Shown: positions 1 through 8,890 of the stretch, one piece after another
Layout of the letters: every line of letters starts with the position of its first letter
How positions within the stretch are numbered: the first letter of the stretch is position 1
From: Hyphomonadaceae bacterium TMED5
GTDB taxonomy: Bacteria; Pseudomonadota; Alphaproteobacteria; Caulobacterales; Hyphomonadaceae
DNA: 64,000 nucleotides
Direction of reading: 5' to 3'
Assembly: GCA_002173095.1 (NCBI GenBank)
Contig: NHBK01000016.1
Span: 1 to 64,000 of the forward strand
Translations under genes and position numbers: made by a program
Notes under the pieces: model-generated
Databases searched by the model: none
Told to the model about the DNA's origin: nothing
Seen by the model: the letters and a program-made list of their open reading frames with translations, nothing else

Positions 1-429
1 GCCACCGCCGACTTCCGACCGACCGATCCGCAGATCGCTTACCACCTCTCGCGCTTCATCGAGAATGTGCGCCAAATCCCGGCCGATCCGATCGTGCTGC
101 GCCAGAACTGGCTGCACGCTTATGACTTCACGACCGACAAGGGCGCGCTGGCGCTCAACGACTACGCCAGAGTGAACGACCCCTTCGCCAAGGTCGGCGA
201 CACGCAGATCTCGGTCGAAGTCTCCAGCGTCATCCGCGCCTCCGAGAGCAGCTTCCGCATCGCCTGGATCGAGCGCCGTTACGCCAACGGACAGCTCGCC
301 GCGACCGAACGCTGGACCGCCATTCTCACCATCGTTCTGCAACAGCCGCGCGACGCCGAACGCCTGCGCAAGAACCCGCTCGGCATCTTCGTCAACGCCA
401 TCAACTGGTCCCGGGAGTCCGCCCAATGA
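1..429 (+). CDS. trbF: TrbF/VirB8-like conjugal transfer protein (5' end missing)
   Basis: The reading frame is open from the first base, so this is the C-terminal part of a longer protein. The visible 142 residues match the periplasmic domain of TrbF/VirB8, an inner-membrane assembly factor of Trb-type conjugative type IV secretion. The family N-terminal membrane segment lies outside the window. The stop overlaps the trbG start by 4 bp, as expected in a trb operon. Identity rests on the protein pattern plus the trbG-trbI order that follows. Confidence 0.85.
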   Translation, partial: ATADFRPTDPQIAYHLSRFIENVRQIPADPIVLRQNWLHAYDFTTDKGALALNDYARVNDPFAKVGDTQISVEVSSVIRASESSFRIAWIERRYANGQLAATERWTAILTIVLQQPRDAERLRKNPLGIFVNAINWSRESAQ

Positions 430-1463
430 CAAAAACACTTCGCCTGAACAAAGCGTCCATGACGGTGTTTCTCGCCGCGACAGCGCTCTCGGGATGCGCG
501 ACCTTCAAACCGCCGGAGATCGCTTACGACACCCCTCCGATCGAAGCGACGCTTCTTCCCGAACCGGAGCGTCCGGTGCGGATCGTCGAGCGCACCAGCC
601 CACTGCCGCTGCCTGGCCAACTCAAGCCGATCAATGGGGGAGACCGGGCGCCGGAATCTGCCGATCCCGCCGAACGGGTGAGCGAAGCGAACGCCGCCGC
701 TCGCATGGAGCCGGTGCGCGACGGCTTCATCAACGCCGTACAACTTTATCCTTACAGTGAGGGCGCACTCTATCAGGTCTACGCATCACCGGGGCAGATC
801 ACCGATATCGCCCTGCAGCCCGGGGAGAGCCTTGTTGGCTCCGGACCGATCGCCGCCGGCGACACGGCGCGCTGGATCATCGGCGACACTCAGAGCGGTT
901 CAGGGGATGATCAGCGCATCCATATTCTGGTCAAACCGACGCGGCCTGATCTTCAGACCAACCTTGTCATCAATACGGATCGGCGGACTTATCATATCGA
1001 ACTCAGGGCGAACCCGTCCGCCTATATGGCGTCCGTCTCCTGGACCTATGCCGAAGACGCCTTGATCGCACTCAGGCGGCGCAACGCCGAGGCGGAAGCA
1101 GCCTTGCCGATTGGACGCGACGTGGCGCTCGATTCCCTCCGTTTCCGCTACCGGATCGAAGGCGACCGCGCGCCCTGGCGGCCGCTTCGCGCCTTCGACG
1201 ATGGGCGGCAGGTCTTCATCGAGTTCCCGCGTGGGATCGGTCAGGGCGAGATGCCGCCGCTCTTCGTCATCGGTCCGGAAGGTGAAGGCCAGCTCGTCAA
1301 CTACCGTATCGCCCGCAACTACATGATCGTCGATCGCCTTTTCGCCGCCGCTGAGCTGCGTCTCGGCGACAGGCAGAAACGTGTGCGGATCGTCCGCACC
1401 GATGGGGTGAACCGCAACGCTCGTACCGCATCACGTCCTAGCGCCGTGGGGCCACGCAAATGA
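426..1463 (+). CDS. trbG: TrbG/VirB9-like conjugal transfer lipoprotein
   Basis: A 345-residue protein of the VirB9/TrbG family, the outer-ring subunit of the conjugative type IV secretion core complex. The N-terminus has a hydrophobic stretch ending in a lipobox (LSGC, Cys24), then a proline-rich linker. The C-terminal half is the beta-rich VirB9 domain with a conserved NYRIARNYMIVDRLF segment. The gene overlaps trbF and trbI by 4 bp at each end, implying translational coupling. The length is typical of the family and I see no damage. Confidence 0.9.
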   Translation: MTKTLRLNKASMTVFLAATALSGCATFKPPEIAYDTPPIEATLLPEPERPVRIVERTSPLPLPGQLKPINGGDRAPESADPAERVSEANAAARMEPVRDGFINAVQLYPYSEGALYQVYASPGQITDIALQPGESLVGSGPIAAGDTARWIIGDTQSGSGDDQRIHILVKPTRPDLQTNLVINTDRRTYHIELRANPSAYMASVSWTYAEDALIALRRRNAEAEAALPIGRDVALDSLRFRYRIEGDRAPWRPLRAFDDGRQVFIEFPRGIGQGEMPPLFVIGPEGEGQLVNYRIARNYMIVDRLFAAAELRLGDRQKRVRIVRTDGVNRNARTASRPSAVGPRK

Positions 1464-2638
1464 GCGAGGATAGAGAACCCCCTGAGGAAAAAGAGATCGC
1501 CGCCTCTTTGCGGCTGCGCGCCGATCCGCCAAGGGTCATGCGTCTCTCGCGCCGCACGCTGACGGTGCTTGGCGCGGTCGGAGGCCTCGGTCTCGGCGCC
1601 ATACTGATCGTCGCGTTACAAGACCGCAAACCCGTTGATGGACCACCGGAGTTCTATTCGACCGAGCGCATTCAGGCGGCCGAAGGTCTGTCGCGCCTTC
1701 CGACTGACTATACACGCATACCTCAACTTGGACCGCCACTGCCCGGTGAGCTCGGGCGGCCGATCCTGTCAGCTCAACAACGCGGTCAGCCCGTGCCAGC
1801 GGTCGTCACTGCGCCTGCCGTCGATCCTGACGAACAGCGCCGGTTGCAGGAGTTGGAGGCAGCCCGGCTCAGTCGTCTTTTCGCTGAAGCCAAAACTGCC
1901 ATTGGCGAACAACCGCAATCTTCGCCTGTGGTCGCTCCCGTGCTGTCCGGCACCGGATCATTCTTTCCCGCGAGTGCTACGGACACCTCTTCAGACGCGA
2001 CAGACAGGCGGGAAGGATTTCTCGACGAACCCGTTGATCGCCGAACGACCGCCGCCGATCGGCTCACCGATCCGCCCAGTCCTTACGTGGTCCAGGCAGG
2101 CGCAGTCATCCCGGCAGCGTTGGTCACGGGTCTGCGCTCGGACCTTCCCGGTCAGATCACTGCGCAGGTGACGTCCAATGTCTATGACAGCCCGACCGGA
2201 CGGTTCCTGCTGATCCCCCAAGGCGCGCGCCTCATCGGTGAATACGACAGCCGTGTCGCTTTCGGGCAGAGCCGCATGCTGCTGGTATGGACACGTCTGA
2301 TCCTGCCGAACGGGCGCTCCATCGTTCTCGAACGCCAGCCCGGCGCAGACCAGGCCGGCTATGCAGGGCTCGAAGACGGTGTGAACAACCATTGGGGCAG
2401 ACTGTTCATTGCGGCTGGGCTCGCCACCGTCCTGAACATCGGTGTGGAACTGGGCGCCGACGATGACGATGACATCGCTCGCGCCATTCGTGAGGGAACT
2501 CAGGACACCATTGGGCGCGCGGGAGATGAGATCGTCCGTCGTCAACTTTCGATCCCGCCGACCCTGACCATCCGCCCCGGTTTCCCCGTGCGCGTCATGG
2601 TTACGCGCGACCTTATCCTTGAACCCTATCGGAATTGA
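1460..2638 (+). CDS. trbI: TrbI/VirB10-like conjugal transfer protein
   Basis: A 392-residue TrbI/VirB10 homologue, the scaffold that spans the periplasm in conjugative type IV secretion. A short cytoplasmic N-terminus is followed by one membrane segment (about residues 34–53), a proline- and Gln/Ala-rich linker, and the conserved C-terminal domain. That domain has family features such as PYVVQAGAVIPA, LLIPQGARLIGEYDS and GVNNHWGRL. The start overlaps trbG and the stop lies 3 bp before the DUF2274 gene. It appears intact. No trb gene follows, so this is the end of the cluster. Confidence 0.92.
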   Translation: MSEDREPPEEKEIAASLRLRADPPRVMRLSRRTLTVLGAVGGLGLGAILIVALQDRKPVDGPPEFYSTERIQAAEGLSRLPTDYTRIPQLGPPLPGELGRPILSAQQRGQPVPAVVTAPAVDPDEQRRLQELEAARLSRLFAEAKTAIGEQPQSSPVVAPVLSGTGSFFPASATDTSSDATDRREGFLDEPVDRRTTAADRLTDPPSPYVVQAGAVIPAALVTGLRSDLPGQITAQVTSNVYDSPTGRFLLIPQGARLIGEYDSRVAFGQSRMLLVWTRLILPNGRSIVLERQPGADQAGYAGLEDGVNNHWGRLFIAAGLATVLNIGVELGADDDDDIARAIREGTQDTIGRAGDEIVRRQLSIPPTLTIRPGFPVRVMVTRDLILEPYRN

Positions 2639-2641
2639 CAA

Positions 2642-2905
2642 ATGACCAAGCTGAAACTCGGCGCCATCCCTGACGACAAACCTGTCAAATTGAGCATTGA
2701 GCTTCCCGCCGATGTGCATCGCGATCTTGTCGCCTACGCTGATGTGCTGGCCCGTGAGACCGGGCAGAAGAACGAACCTGCCAAACTTGTAGCGCCTATG
2801 TTGGCGCGGTTTATGGCGACCGATCGTGGGTTTGCTAAGGTACGCAAAGACAGCAGCCGTCGCGTCACGCCGCGCGGTACCAGCCCATCAGGAGGCGGCA
2901 TCTGA
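2642..2905 (+). CDS. DUF2274 family protein, trb-cluster companion
   Basis: An 87-residue protein whose central segment (IELPADVHRDLVAYADVLAR followed by a PAKLVAPMLARFMATDR-type stretch) matches DUF2274. This small family habitually follows trbI in alpha- and gammaproteobacterial ICEs. The fold looks ribbon-helix-helix-like, with an N-terminal strand and two helices, so a DNA-binding role is possible but unproven. It starts 3 bp after trbI and overlaps the convergent LysR gene by 18 bp. Function unknown. Confidence 0.75.
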   Translation: MTKLKLGAIPDDKPVKLSIELPADVHRDLVAYADVLARETGQKNEPAKLVAPMLARFMATDRGFAKVRKDSSRRVTPRGTSPSGGGI

Positions 2906-3772
2906 CATCTGACGCGCCATGCTCAGCAAGCGGCGGAGTGCAGGATTGTCGTTTCGCGGAGACCAGACCGCGCTGAATGACAGAATCTCTCCATCAATTG
3001 GGCGATAGATGACGCCAGGAATAGTGGAGACTGTCGTGGCCTGACTTGTGAGCGTTAGCCCACGTCCGAGTCCGACGAGTGAGAGCAGATTGTGGCGATC
3101 CAGCTTACAGAGACGAACGTCTGGGCGACGGCCACGAACGGCGAGCCGCTGCACTAGACAGTCACTGACTTCCGAGCCGGGCACCATCTCGCTGGCAATA
3201 AACTGCTCCCCTTCAATATCGCACCAATCGATTTCGGCTTTTCCTTTTAAGGCGTGATTTTGCGGAAAAGCAACGAAGACTTTTTCAGACCATAGAACTT
3301 CGGCCTCGCAATCCACCCAAGCTCTTGTCCCGGCTAAAAAAGCTACATCGAGCTGTAGCCTTCGGATCGTTGCGACATGCTCCGATGGGCTGCCATCAAT
3401 AAGATCAATCCAAATACCACTATGATCTCGCCCAAATTTTCTAAGCAATTCTGCTAGAAAACCAGAAGCGAGTGAAGAATGGATACCGACTCTAATGAAT
3501 CCGTTCTCGCAACGTCCGACTTCAGAGACCGCTTGGGCGCCATCTCCAATCTGCTGAAAAACAATGCGAGCACGTTGCACAAATCGCTCTCCGGCGACGG
3601 TCAGTGATACACCGCCGGCTTGCCGATGGAAGAGTGATGCGCCGAGTTCGTCCTCCAGGTCGCGAATGGCGCGGCTAACAGTTGATTCCCGCACGCCTAG
3701 AGCCTTAGCTGCCCGTCGGAAACTGCCGTTTTCGACGGCGCCCTGGAAATAGCGGAGCTGGCGAAGTTTCAT
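2888..3772 (-). CDS. LysR family transcriptional regulator
   Basis: A 294-residue LysR-type regulator. An N-terminal winged helix-turn-helix (about residues 1–60, MKLRQLRYFQGAVENGSFRR then AAKALGVRESTVSRAIRDLE) precedes a periplasmic-binding-like effector domain. ATG at 3772 is preferred over a GTG codon just before it. The gene is convergent with the trb cluster and overlaps its last ORF. LysR genes often sit at this position in Tn4371-like ICEs. Target and effector cannot be read from the sequence. Confidence 0.88.
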   Translation of the reverse strand: MKLRQLRYFQGAVENGSFRRAAKALGVRESTVSRAIRDLEDELGASLFHRQAGGVSLTVAGERFVQRARIVFQQIGDGAQAVSEVGRCENGFIRVGIHSSLASGFLAELLRKFGRDHSGIWIDLIDGSPSEHVATIRRLQLDVAFLAGTRAWVDCEAEVLWSEKVFVAFPQNHALKGKAEIDWCDIEGEQFIASEMVPGSEVSDCLVQRLAVRGRRPDVRLCKLDRHNLLSLVGLGRGLTLTSQATTVSTIPGVIYRPIDGEILSFSAVWSPRNDNPALRRLLSMARQMSDAAS

Positions 3773-3792
3773 CACTGTAATGGATCTAGACT

Positions 3793-4257
3793 CTAGCCAC
3801 GTTCCAGCCGGGCTCCTTCACCGGCTATGAATAGGCAAATCCGATAAATGAGGGAATGACCAGATGGAAGGCGTCCGCCGCATTCCCGCCATATGACACA
3901 GGATCGCTCTGTGAAGGGATGATATCGCAAAACTCGGTGGAAGGATCTGAACCAGCCATGTGTCAGCACCACCGGGAAAGCGGTTTCGTTGTGTGATCGA
4001 ATATTAGAAAAGCGCACCGTTTGCCCATCTATTTCCTTGTAAAATTTCGGCAGCCGATTGAGGGCCGCTTTATTGTCCCACCAGTCAAGTTTATTGATCA
4101 ACTTTTTTGCGAAGGATTGGGTGCGGTCGACGAGAGAGCCACAGTTCCAGCCTTCAGCAACTATTTCCAGCCAGCGAGTGCTTGAAATTCGCGGTGCCAG
4201 CTCGCCGAGCTGATGCTGGAGCGTTTCGATACGAAACGGAACAACTTCCGGTCCCAT
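3793..4257 (-). pseudogene. Epoxide hydrolase N-terminal fragment, frameshifted
   Basis: The frame from ATG 4257 (preceded by AAAGGAACTG) encodes the epoxide-hydrolase N-terminal domain: VPFRIETLQHQLGELAPRIS, then LNRLPKFYKEIDGQTVRF, then the oxyanion-region LTHGW. Right after HGW the frame is lost. The expected continuation (TEFCDIIPSQSDPVSYGGNA, DAFHLVIPSF) lies in another frame and hits a stop. The catalytic Asp, acid and His regions are absent. An alpha/beta-hydrolase relic, truncated near 3793. Confidence 0.75.
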
Positions 4258-4400
4258 GGGCAGTTCCTTTATATGCGGTAGAGTTCCAAGCACGCTGTGA
4301 CAAACAGCGAACCGAAGCGACAAAGATTCCAATCCGCCAAAGAACAGTCGCCGAACCATTTTTCTTGTCGGCACCGATATTAATGATCGGGTCCCTCGTC

Positions 4401-5591
4401 TCATTTCAAACTCCATTCATTTGCGCGCAGGCGCTTCTTTGATCGGAAAGACAACGCTGCGAGCAAACCCGCCTGCGCGGTGAGAAGAATGACAGACCCC
4501 AGAAACAAGGATCGGAAATCCCACTGATCAATGATCCTTTGGCTAAACAGCGGCGAAACAAACTGGCCGAGAAAAATAGCAGTCGTCGCACAGCCCGACG
4601 CTAGGCCCCGCCGCCTCATCGGGGCGATATCGAGCGTCCAGGCCACAACCGCCGGGATGATGAAAGCAAAACCGCTGCCGATCAGTGCCGCCCCTACCGC
4701 GAAACCAAACCTGCCGGTCGCACCCCACAAAACGAAAAACCCAGCTGCCATAAGGACTGAACCAAGCGCAGGGGTCGCGGCTTGACCGAGCGCAGCTCTC
4801 ACCCGCCCGAAGGCCAGCGCGGCGAAGCCGCCTGCCAAAGTTAATAGTCCGAGCAGAAATCCGGCAGTCGCGGGCGAGGCCTGGCCGGTCTGGCGCAGAT
4901 AGAACGGAAACTGCGTCGGCATGACATAGAAGGTCACCATGGTCATGAATGCGAGACCGCACAGGACCGCGAGTTGATAGATCCAAGAACTTGCCGCTTC
5001 AACGCCGTGGTCCTCCGGTGCTGAAGCGGCAGTTGGCTCGCTCACTGCGCGCACGATAAATGGCAGATAGAGCAGCGCTATGCCATATATCGCGAAGGGA
5101 TAGCGCGCCGACGCGCTGGCTACGATGCCGGCAATGGCGAGGAATGCGAAGCCGCTAAAGTTCGTGGCCGCCGCCTGGTAACCCATGAAACGCCCGCGCG
5201 CCTCGCCGGTGAAATAGTCGCCGATTAGCGCCGATTGCGCCGTCATAACCAGAGCGACGCCGACGCCAAGCGCCAGTCGACTGATGAGCAACCATTCCAA
5301 TGTGGGAAGGTAAAGCCCCGCTGTCCCAGCGAGACTGTAGAGCACGACGCCCGCCAACAGGGTGCGGCGGCGTCCCATGCGATCCACACCCAAGCCCGCG
5401 AAAGGCGCAGCGAGCGCGACCATCAGGGATGGTGCGGTGACGAGCAACCGCGTCAAGTCATCGCTGTGAGGGTTATCGGCGAATTGATCGGCAAGCATCG
5501 GCAAGGCCGGACTGATCGTGGCGTTGGCCATCACCGTCAATGTGGCCGCCAGCAGCAGTGCAAGAGAGCGAGGATCGTTCATACGGGTCAT
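4401..5591 (-). CDS. MFS efflux transporter
   Basis: A 396-residue major facilitator protein with about twelve hydrophobic segments. The MFS signature between helices 2 and 3 is GLGVDRMGRRRTL, typical of drug/H+ antiporters of the Bcr/CflA-DHA1 type. The start at 5591 has GGAGAG upstream. It is divergent from a MarR gene, and the shared 140-bp region carries two palindromes, so control of this pump by that regulator is likely. The substrate is not readable. Confidence 0.87.
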   Translation of the reverse strand: MTRMNDPRSLALLLAATLTVMANATISPALPMLADQFADNPHSDDLTRLLVTAPSLMVALAAPFAGLGVDRMGRRRTLLAGVVLYSLAGTAGLYLPTLEWLLISRLALGVGVALVMTAQSALIGDYFTGEARGRFMGYQAAATNFSGFAFLAIAGIVASASARYPFAIYGIALLYLPFIVRAVSEPTAASAPEDHGVEAASSWIYQLAVLCGLAFMTMVTFYVMPTQFPFYLRQTGQASPATAGFLLGLLTLAGGFAALAFGRVRAALGQAATPALGSVLMAAGFFVLWGATGRFGFAVGAALIGSGFAFIIPAVVAWTLDIAPMRRRGLASGCATTAIFLGQFVSPLFSQRIIDQWDFRSLFLGSVILLTAQAGLLAALSFRSKKRLRANEWSLK

Positions 5592-5673
5592 GGCGCTCTC
5601 CGGCCGGACGGGTCACAAGTGCCGCTGACGGGAACGCTGTCGAGCTTGAAGTCGGCTTGGCACTTGGCTATAT

Positions 5674-5712
5674 GTTGGTTTCACCAACGAATAATGTTGG
5701 TTAGACCAACAT
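5674..5712. promoter_or_regulatory. Paired palindromic operators between MFS and marR genes
   Basis: Two inverted repeats share the half-site GTTGGT: GTTGGT-TTC-ACCAAC at 5674–5688 and ATGTTGGT-TAG-ACCAACAT at 5694–5712. Their centres are 22 bp apart, about two helical turns. They lie 18 bp upstream of the MarR start and between divergent genes, where MarR dimers usually bind. Binding is inferred. Confidence 0.7.
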
Positions 5713-5729
5713 AAGTCAAGGGTCGTCTG

Positions 5730-6173
5730 ATGCCGGAACTGGAACTTTCGTCATCCTATCTGCGGGAGCTTCCGACAAGGCTTCTTGCAATAGCGGGTGT
5801 TCAGGCGAACGCCGCAAGCCGCGCGGCTTTGGCTGCGCATGACGCTACGCATTTCGACTTCGCGATTCTCGTCACGCTGGAGACATGGGATGATCTCAGC
5901 CAGGCTGAACTCGGCCGCCGGACAGGGATCAATCGCAAGGACGTCGCAGAAACGGTGGCAGGTCTGGAGCGCCGGGGAACGGTGACCCGCAGAGCTGATC
6001 CTGACAACGCGAGGCGAAAACTCGTATCGCTATCGGCTAAGGGACGCATCTGGATTGAACGCCTCAAAGTCAGTGTTGACCAAGCCCAGGCCGTATTCAC
6101 AGAAAATCTCTCGCATGACGATGTGAAAGCCCTCGTGTCACTCTTACAACGTCTACTCTCCACCCCGGAATGA
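5730..6173 (+). CDS. MarR family transcriptional regulator
   Basis: A 147-residue protein of MarR size. The winged-helix core (LSQAELGRRTGINRKDVAE then TVAGLERRGTVTRRADPDNA) includes the wing motif ADPDNARRKLVSLSAKG that defines the family. It is transcribed away from the MFS gene. The pair resembles mar-type efflux modules in which the repressor releases the pump promoter when a ligand binds. Start at ATG 5730; ligand unknown. Confidence 0.88.
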   Translation: MPELELSSSYLRELPTRLLAIAGVQANAASRAALAAHDATHFDFAILVTLETWDDLSQAELGRRTGINRKDVAETVAGLERRGTVTRRADPDNARRKLVSLSAKGRIWIERLKVSVDQAQAVFTENLSHDDVKALVSLLQRLLSTPE

Positions 6174-6338
6174 AGCCCAGTCATCAGCCATATGGTCGCC
6201 AGCTAGCTATTTTACGCTTGAGCGCCTCCATCTGCCCTGGACCACGCCCGCGTGAATAGAGCCGCCACAGCGGACGTCAGGCGAATGATTTCGAGCGGTT
6301 TGAGGACGAACTGAAGGCGCTGCGACAGGCTGAGGGGG

Positions 6339-6995
6339 TTATCGCGTCGTCGGGGAAACCCTTTGATGGATGTGTCCATCCGGACCGAGTTCGGCGCACA
6401 TTGCGGCAGCCAGGGCGGAGCGCGCCGTGAAGTTGCGCAGCGGAAAGTCCCCGTCATTGGTGTAATCGGTAACACCCTCGCGGTCTTCCAGTCGCGCCGG
6501 GCGCATGATCGTCCAGTCGATGTCGTCACAGGTTTCTAGAAGAGACTCCATCCGGCGCATGTCTTCATAGAGTGTCTTGCCGAACCTGCCGCGCAACAGC
6601 GGGATGACGATCCAGTCCATCACAGGCCCATACACCTTTGGCGGTTTGAAGGTCAGCCCGGCGCTAACCACCACGAGCCGCCGCACTCCGGTCTCGCGCA
6701 TCGCCGCCACGATGTGGAAGGCACCTTGGGAATAGACCGTGATTTCTTTGCGCGAATAGGGAGCGCCGAGGGTGGAGCAGACGGCGTTGGTTCCAGCGAT
6801 CAGATCGGCCAGACCGGCGCTATCCGACACGTCCGCCTTCCGCGCGGTCAGCCGGTCGTGACGGATCGGAAAGTCCTGGGGCCGCCGGACCGCGGCGATG
6901 ACGCAATGCCCCGCCGCCAGCGCCTGTTCGCACAGGGCCAAGCCGGTGGCGCCGCTGGCCCCGAAAACGGCTATGGTCGTGGGTGAAATAGTCAT
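6339..6995 (-). CDS. NAD(P)H-binding reductase, NmrA/atypical SDR type
   Basis: A 218-residue single-domain protein beginning with the Rossmann motif TTIAVFGASGATG (GxxGxxG). Further family features are the KADVSD segment and a SAGLTFKPPKVYGP stretch after strand 5. This is the NAD(P)H-binding atypical SDR class (NmrA or biliverdin-reductase-B-like). It heads a same-strand run with the small barrel protein and FMN reductase genes downstream in sequence order, suggesting a redox or quinone-detoxification group. Substrate unknown. The 165 bp beyond its stop shows no convincing gene. Confidence 0.78.
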   Translation of the reverse strand: MTISPTTIAVFGASGATGLALCEQALAAGHCVIAAVRRPQDFPIRHDRLTARKADVSDSAGLADLIAGTNAVCSTLGAPYSRKEITVYSQGAFHIVAAMRETGVRRLVVVSAGLTFKPPKVYGPVMDWIVIPLLRGRFGKTLYEDMRRMESLLETCDDIDWTIMRPARLEDREGVTDYTNDGDFPLRNFTARSALAAAMCAELGPDGHIHQRVSPTTR

Positions 6996-7012
6996 CGGTC
7001 CACCCCTTTCGC

Positions 7013-7312
7013 CTATTCGCTGCGATAGGGGGCGCCCAAATCGGTGAACTCGGTCATGATCGGACCACCGATCATCTTCTCGGCTGCCAGTTCGGCCCGG
7101 AAGCGATAGCTGGGCAGATGGGAAAAGGACGCCGGGCCGTGCGCCGTCTCCACAAGGTGAAAGAAATCGGCGCCACCGTTCAGCCGCCCCGCGCGATACG
7201 CCAGTTCCGGCGGGCGTACTGAGTTGAGTTCGCCGAGAAACCTGCCAATCAGTCGCTCATTTTCGTTCGCCCAGTCCGGCTGTACCGAATAGGTGATCAG
7301 ATATTTCTTCAT
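7013..7312 (-). CDS. Small putative dimeric alpha/beta-barrel protein
   Basis: A 99-residue protein starting MKKYLITYSVQPDWANENER, with a FFHLVETAHGPASFSHLPSY stretch. Size and strand-helix pattern resemble antibiotic-biosynthesis-monooxygenase or stress-responsive dimeric barrels. No catalytic residue can be assigned. It lies 10 bp from the FMN reductase gene and 17 bp from the NmrA-like gene, so co-transcription is likely. It is not recognised beyond the fold guess. Confidence 0.6.
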   Translation of the reverse strand: MKKYLITYSVQPDWANENERLIGRFLGELNSVRPPELAYRAGRLNGGADFFHLVETAHGPASFSHLPSYRFRAELAAEKMIGGPIMTEFTDLGAPYRSE

Positions 7313-7322
7313 CGTCCCGTCC

Positions 7323-7907
7323 TCACGCCGCCCGCAGCGGTTGCAGGGCCCCGGCCCAGGCGACGAGTTGATCGAGCATCAGTGTGGCGATCGGTTCGTG
7401 AACGGGCGCGGGCCTGAACGTCTTGAAGTTCTCGAAATCGCTGTAGAGCATCAGGTTGACCTCGGTCGCCACCGTGGCGACGTGCAGCTCTCCCAGAGAC
7501 TGGCGCAGTTGGGCCGAAGCGCGCGCGCCGCCCTGCGCGCCATAGGCCACGATCGCAGCGGCCTTGTTGCCCCATTCGGCAAAGAGATAGTCGAGCGCAT
7601 TCTTGAGCACCGCCGGGATCGCACGGTTATATTCCGGCGTCACGAAGACGAAGCCGTCATAGCCGGCGATCACCTCGGCCCAGGCGGCGGTGTGGGACCC
7701 GCCATAGTCCAGGCCCATCAGCGCCGAGGCTTTGGCGGACATCGACTCGTCGAGAAAGGGCAGCGGGTGGTCCTGCAGGTCGAGGCGTTCGAAGACGACG
7801 TCGCCGCGCGCCGAGGCGATGTTCAATATCCACTCGGCGACGGCGGCGGCGTTCCGGCCAGGACGCGTGCTCCCGACGATCACGGCGATTTTCGGTGTAT
7901 TGGTCAT
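7323..7907 (-). CDS. NADPH-dependent FMN reductase family protein
   Basis: A 194-residue flavodoxin-like reductase. The N-terminal phosphate-binding loop is VIVGSTRPGRN and the second FMN loop is FVFVTPEYNRAIPAVLKNALD, both hallmarks of the NADPH-dependent FMN/chromate/quinone reductase family. The start (ATG at 7907) has AGGAGGC directly upstream. It is probably the first gene of the three-gene minus-strand run and is divergent from the LysR gene at 8012. The native substrate is likely a quinone or flavin; this is inference. Confidence 0.88.
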   Translation of the reverse strand: MTNTPKIAVIVGSTRPGRNAAAVAEWILNIASARGDVVFERLDLQDHPLPFLDESMSAKASALMGLDYGGSHTAAWAEVIAGYDGFVFVTPEYNRAIPAVLKNALDYLFAEWGNKAAAIVAYGAQGGARASAQLRQSLGELHVATVATEVNLMLYSDFENFKTFRPAPVHEPIATLMLDQLVAWAGALQPLRAA

Positions 7908-7977
7908 TGAGGAGCCTCCTGGTCCGATCTTGAGACGGAGATATAAGTGAAGACGGAAACATGGACTAGGTTGGACA

Positions 7978-7998
7978 TTTCGGATAGATTATCCGAAA
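7978..7998. promoter_or_regulatory. Perfect palindrome upstream of lysR (putative operator)
   Basis: TTTCGGATA-GAT-TATCCGAAA is a perfect 9-3-9 inverted repeat ending 13 bp before the LysR start, in the 104-bp divergent region facing the FMN reductase gene. It has the A/T-ended dyad form of LysR binding sites, and the position fits autoregulation and control of the divergent run. Confidence 0.65.
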
Positions 7999-8011
7999 AA
8001 CTGGACAATTG

Positions 8012-8890
8012 ATGGACCTATCCGAGTTAAGAAGCTTCCTCTCCGTGGCGCGGGCAGGCTCTTTCGCGGCTGCGGCCGAACAAACCGGCGTCGCGAAGTC
8101 GACGCTGTCGAGCCGCATTCAGGCACTCGAAGCCTCACTGAACATGCGGCTGCTCGAACGCACCACCCGGCGCCTGCGGCTAACGCCGGAGGGGGAGCTG
8201 CTATTGAAGCGGGCGGCGCTGCTGATCACCGAAGCGGACGATCTGGAACGGACCATGCGCGATCGAAACGCCGAGCCTGTCGGCCGGCTTCGTGTCTCGG
8301 CGCCCGTCATGTTCGGGCAGGCGCGGATGGGGCGGATCGCGGCGACCTATGTGCGGCGCTGGCCGGAAACCACGATCGAGGTCGATCATTCGGATCGCTT
8401 CGTCGATCTTCTGGAAGAGGATTTCGACTGTGCGATCCGGATCGGCCCGCTACCGGATTCGGAACTCATCGCTCGACGGTTCGCTTGGTCCCGAACCGTG
8501 CTCATCGCCAGCCGTGATGTCGCTGCGAGCCTGGAGGACACTACGTCCCCCAAAGCGCTCGCCCATACGGCGACGATCTCCTTCGCGCCGCGTGGCGCAC
8601 CCCTCGATTGGAATCTGGAGAACGGGGACGACCACGTGCGTTTCAAGCCGAAGAGCGCGATCACGCTGGGAAGCTTGCACGCCGCCTGCGCCGCCGCCAT
8701 CGCCGGGGGAGGCGTGGCGCTCGTGCCGGAAATGGTTGCTGCGGAAGCGCTGGAGAATGGCCTGCTGACGCGTCTGATGCCGCAATGGCAGGGGCCGGCT
8801 TCCGCGCTCAACCTTGTCTACCCAGCGCATCGTCACACATCCCCGCGCCTGCGGGCCTTCTTCGATGTGTTGCTGGAATGCGCTTTCTGA
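8012..8890 (+). CDS. LysR family transcriptional regulator
   Basis: A 292-residue LysR regulator. The HTH (MDLSELRSFLSVARAGSFAA then AAEQTGVAKSTLSSRIQALE) occupies residues 1–60, followed by a substrate-binding domain (GRLRVSAPVMFGQARMGRIA) of the AaeR/DsdC-like subgroup. ATG at 8012 is preferred to TTG at 8009. It is divergent from the FMN reductase run, over a palindrome, and is the probable regulator of those oxidoreductase genes. Confidence 0.87.
   Translation: MDLSELRSFLSVARAGSFAAAAEQTGVAKSTLSSRIQALEASLNMRLLERTTRRLRLTPEGELLLKRAALLITEADDLERTMRDRNAEPVGRLRVSAPVMFGQARMGRIAATYVRRWPETTIEVDHSDRFVDLLEEDFDCAIRIGPLPDSELIARRFAWSRTVLIASRDVAASLEDTTSPKALAHTATISFAPRGAPLDWNLENGDDHVRFKPKSAITLGSLHAACAAAIAGGGVALVPEMVAAEALENGLLTRLMPQWQGPASALNLVYPAHRHTSPRLRAFFDVLLECAF

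Noticed and set aside
2888-2905. Frameshift suspected at the DUF2274–LysR overlap
   Set aside because: Both proteins have normal lengths and ends; convergent overlap explains it.
7293-7910. 205-residue plus-strand ORF
   Set aside because: Exact antisense of the FMN reductase gene, which has clear family motifs.
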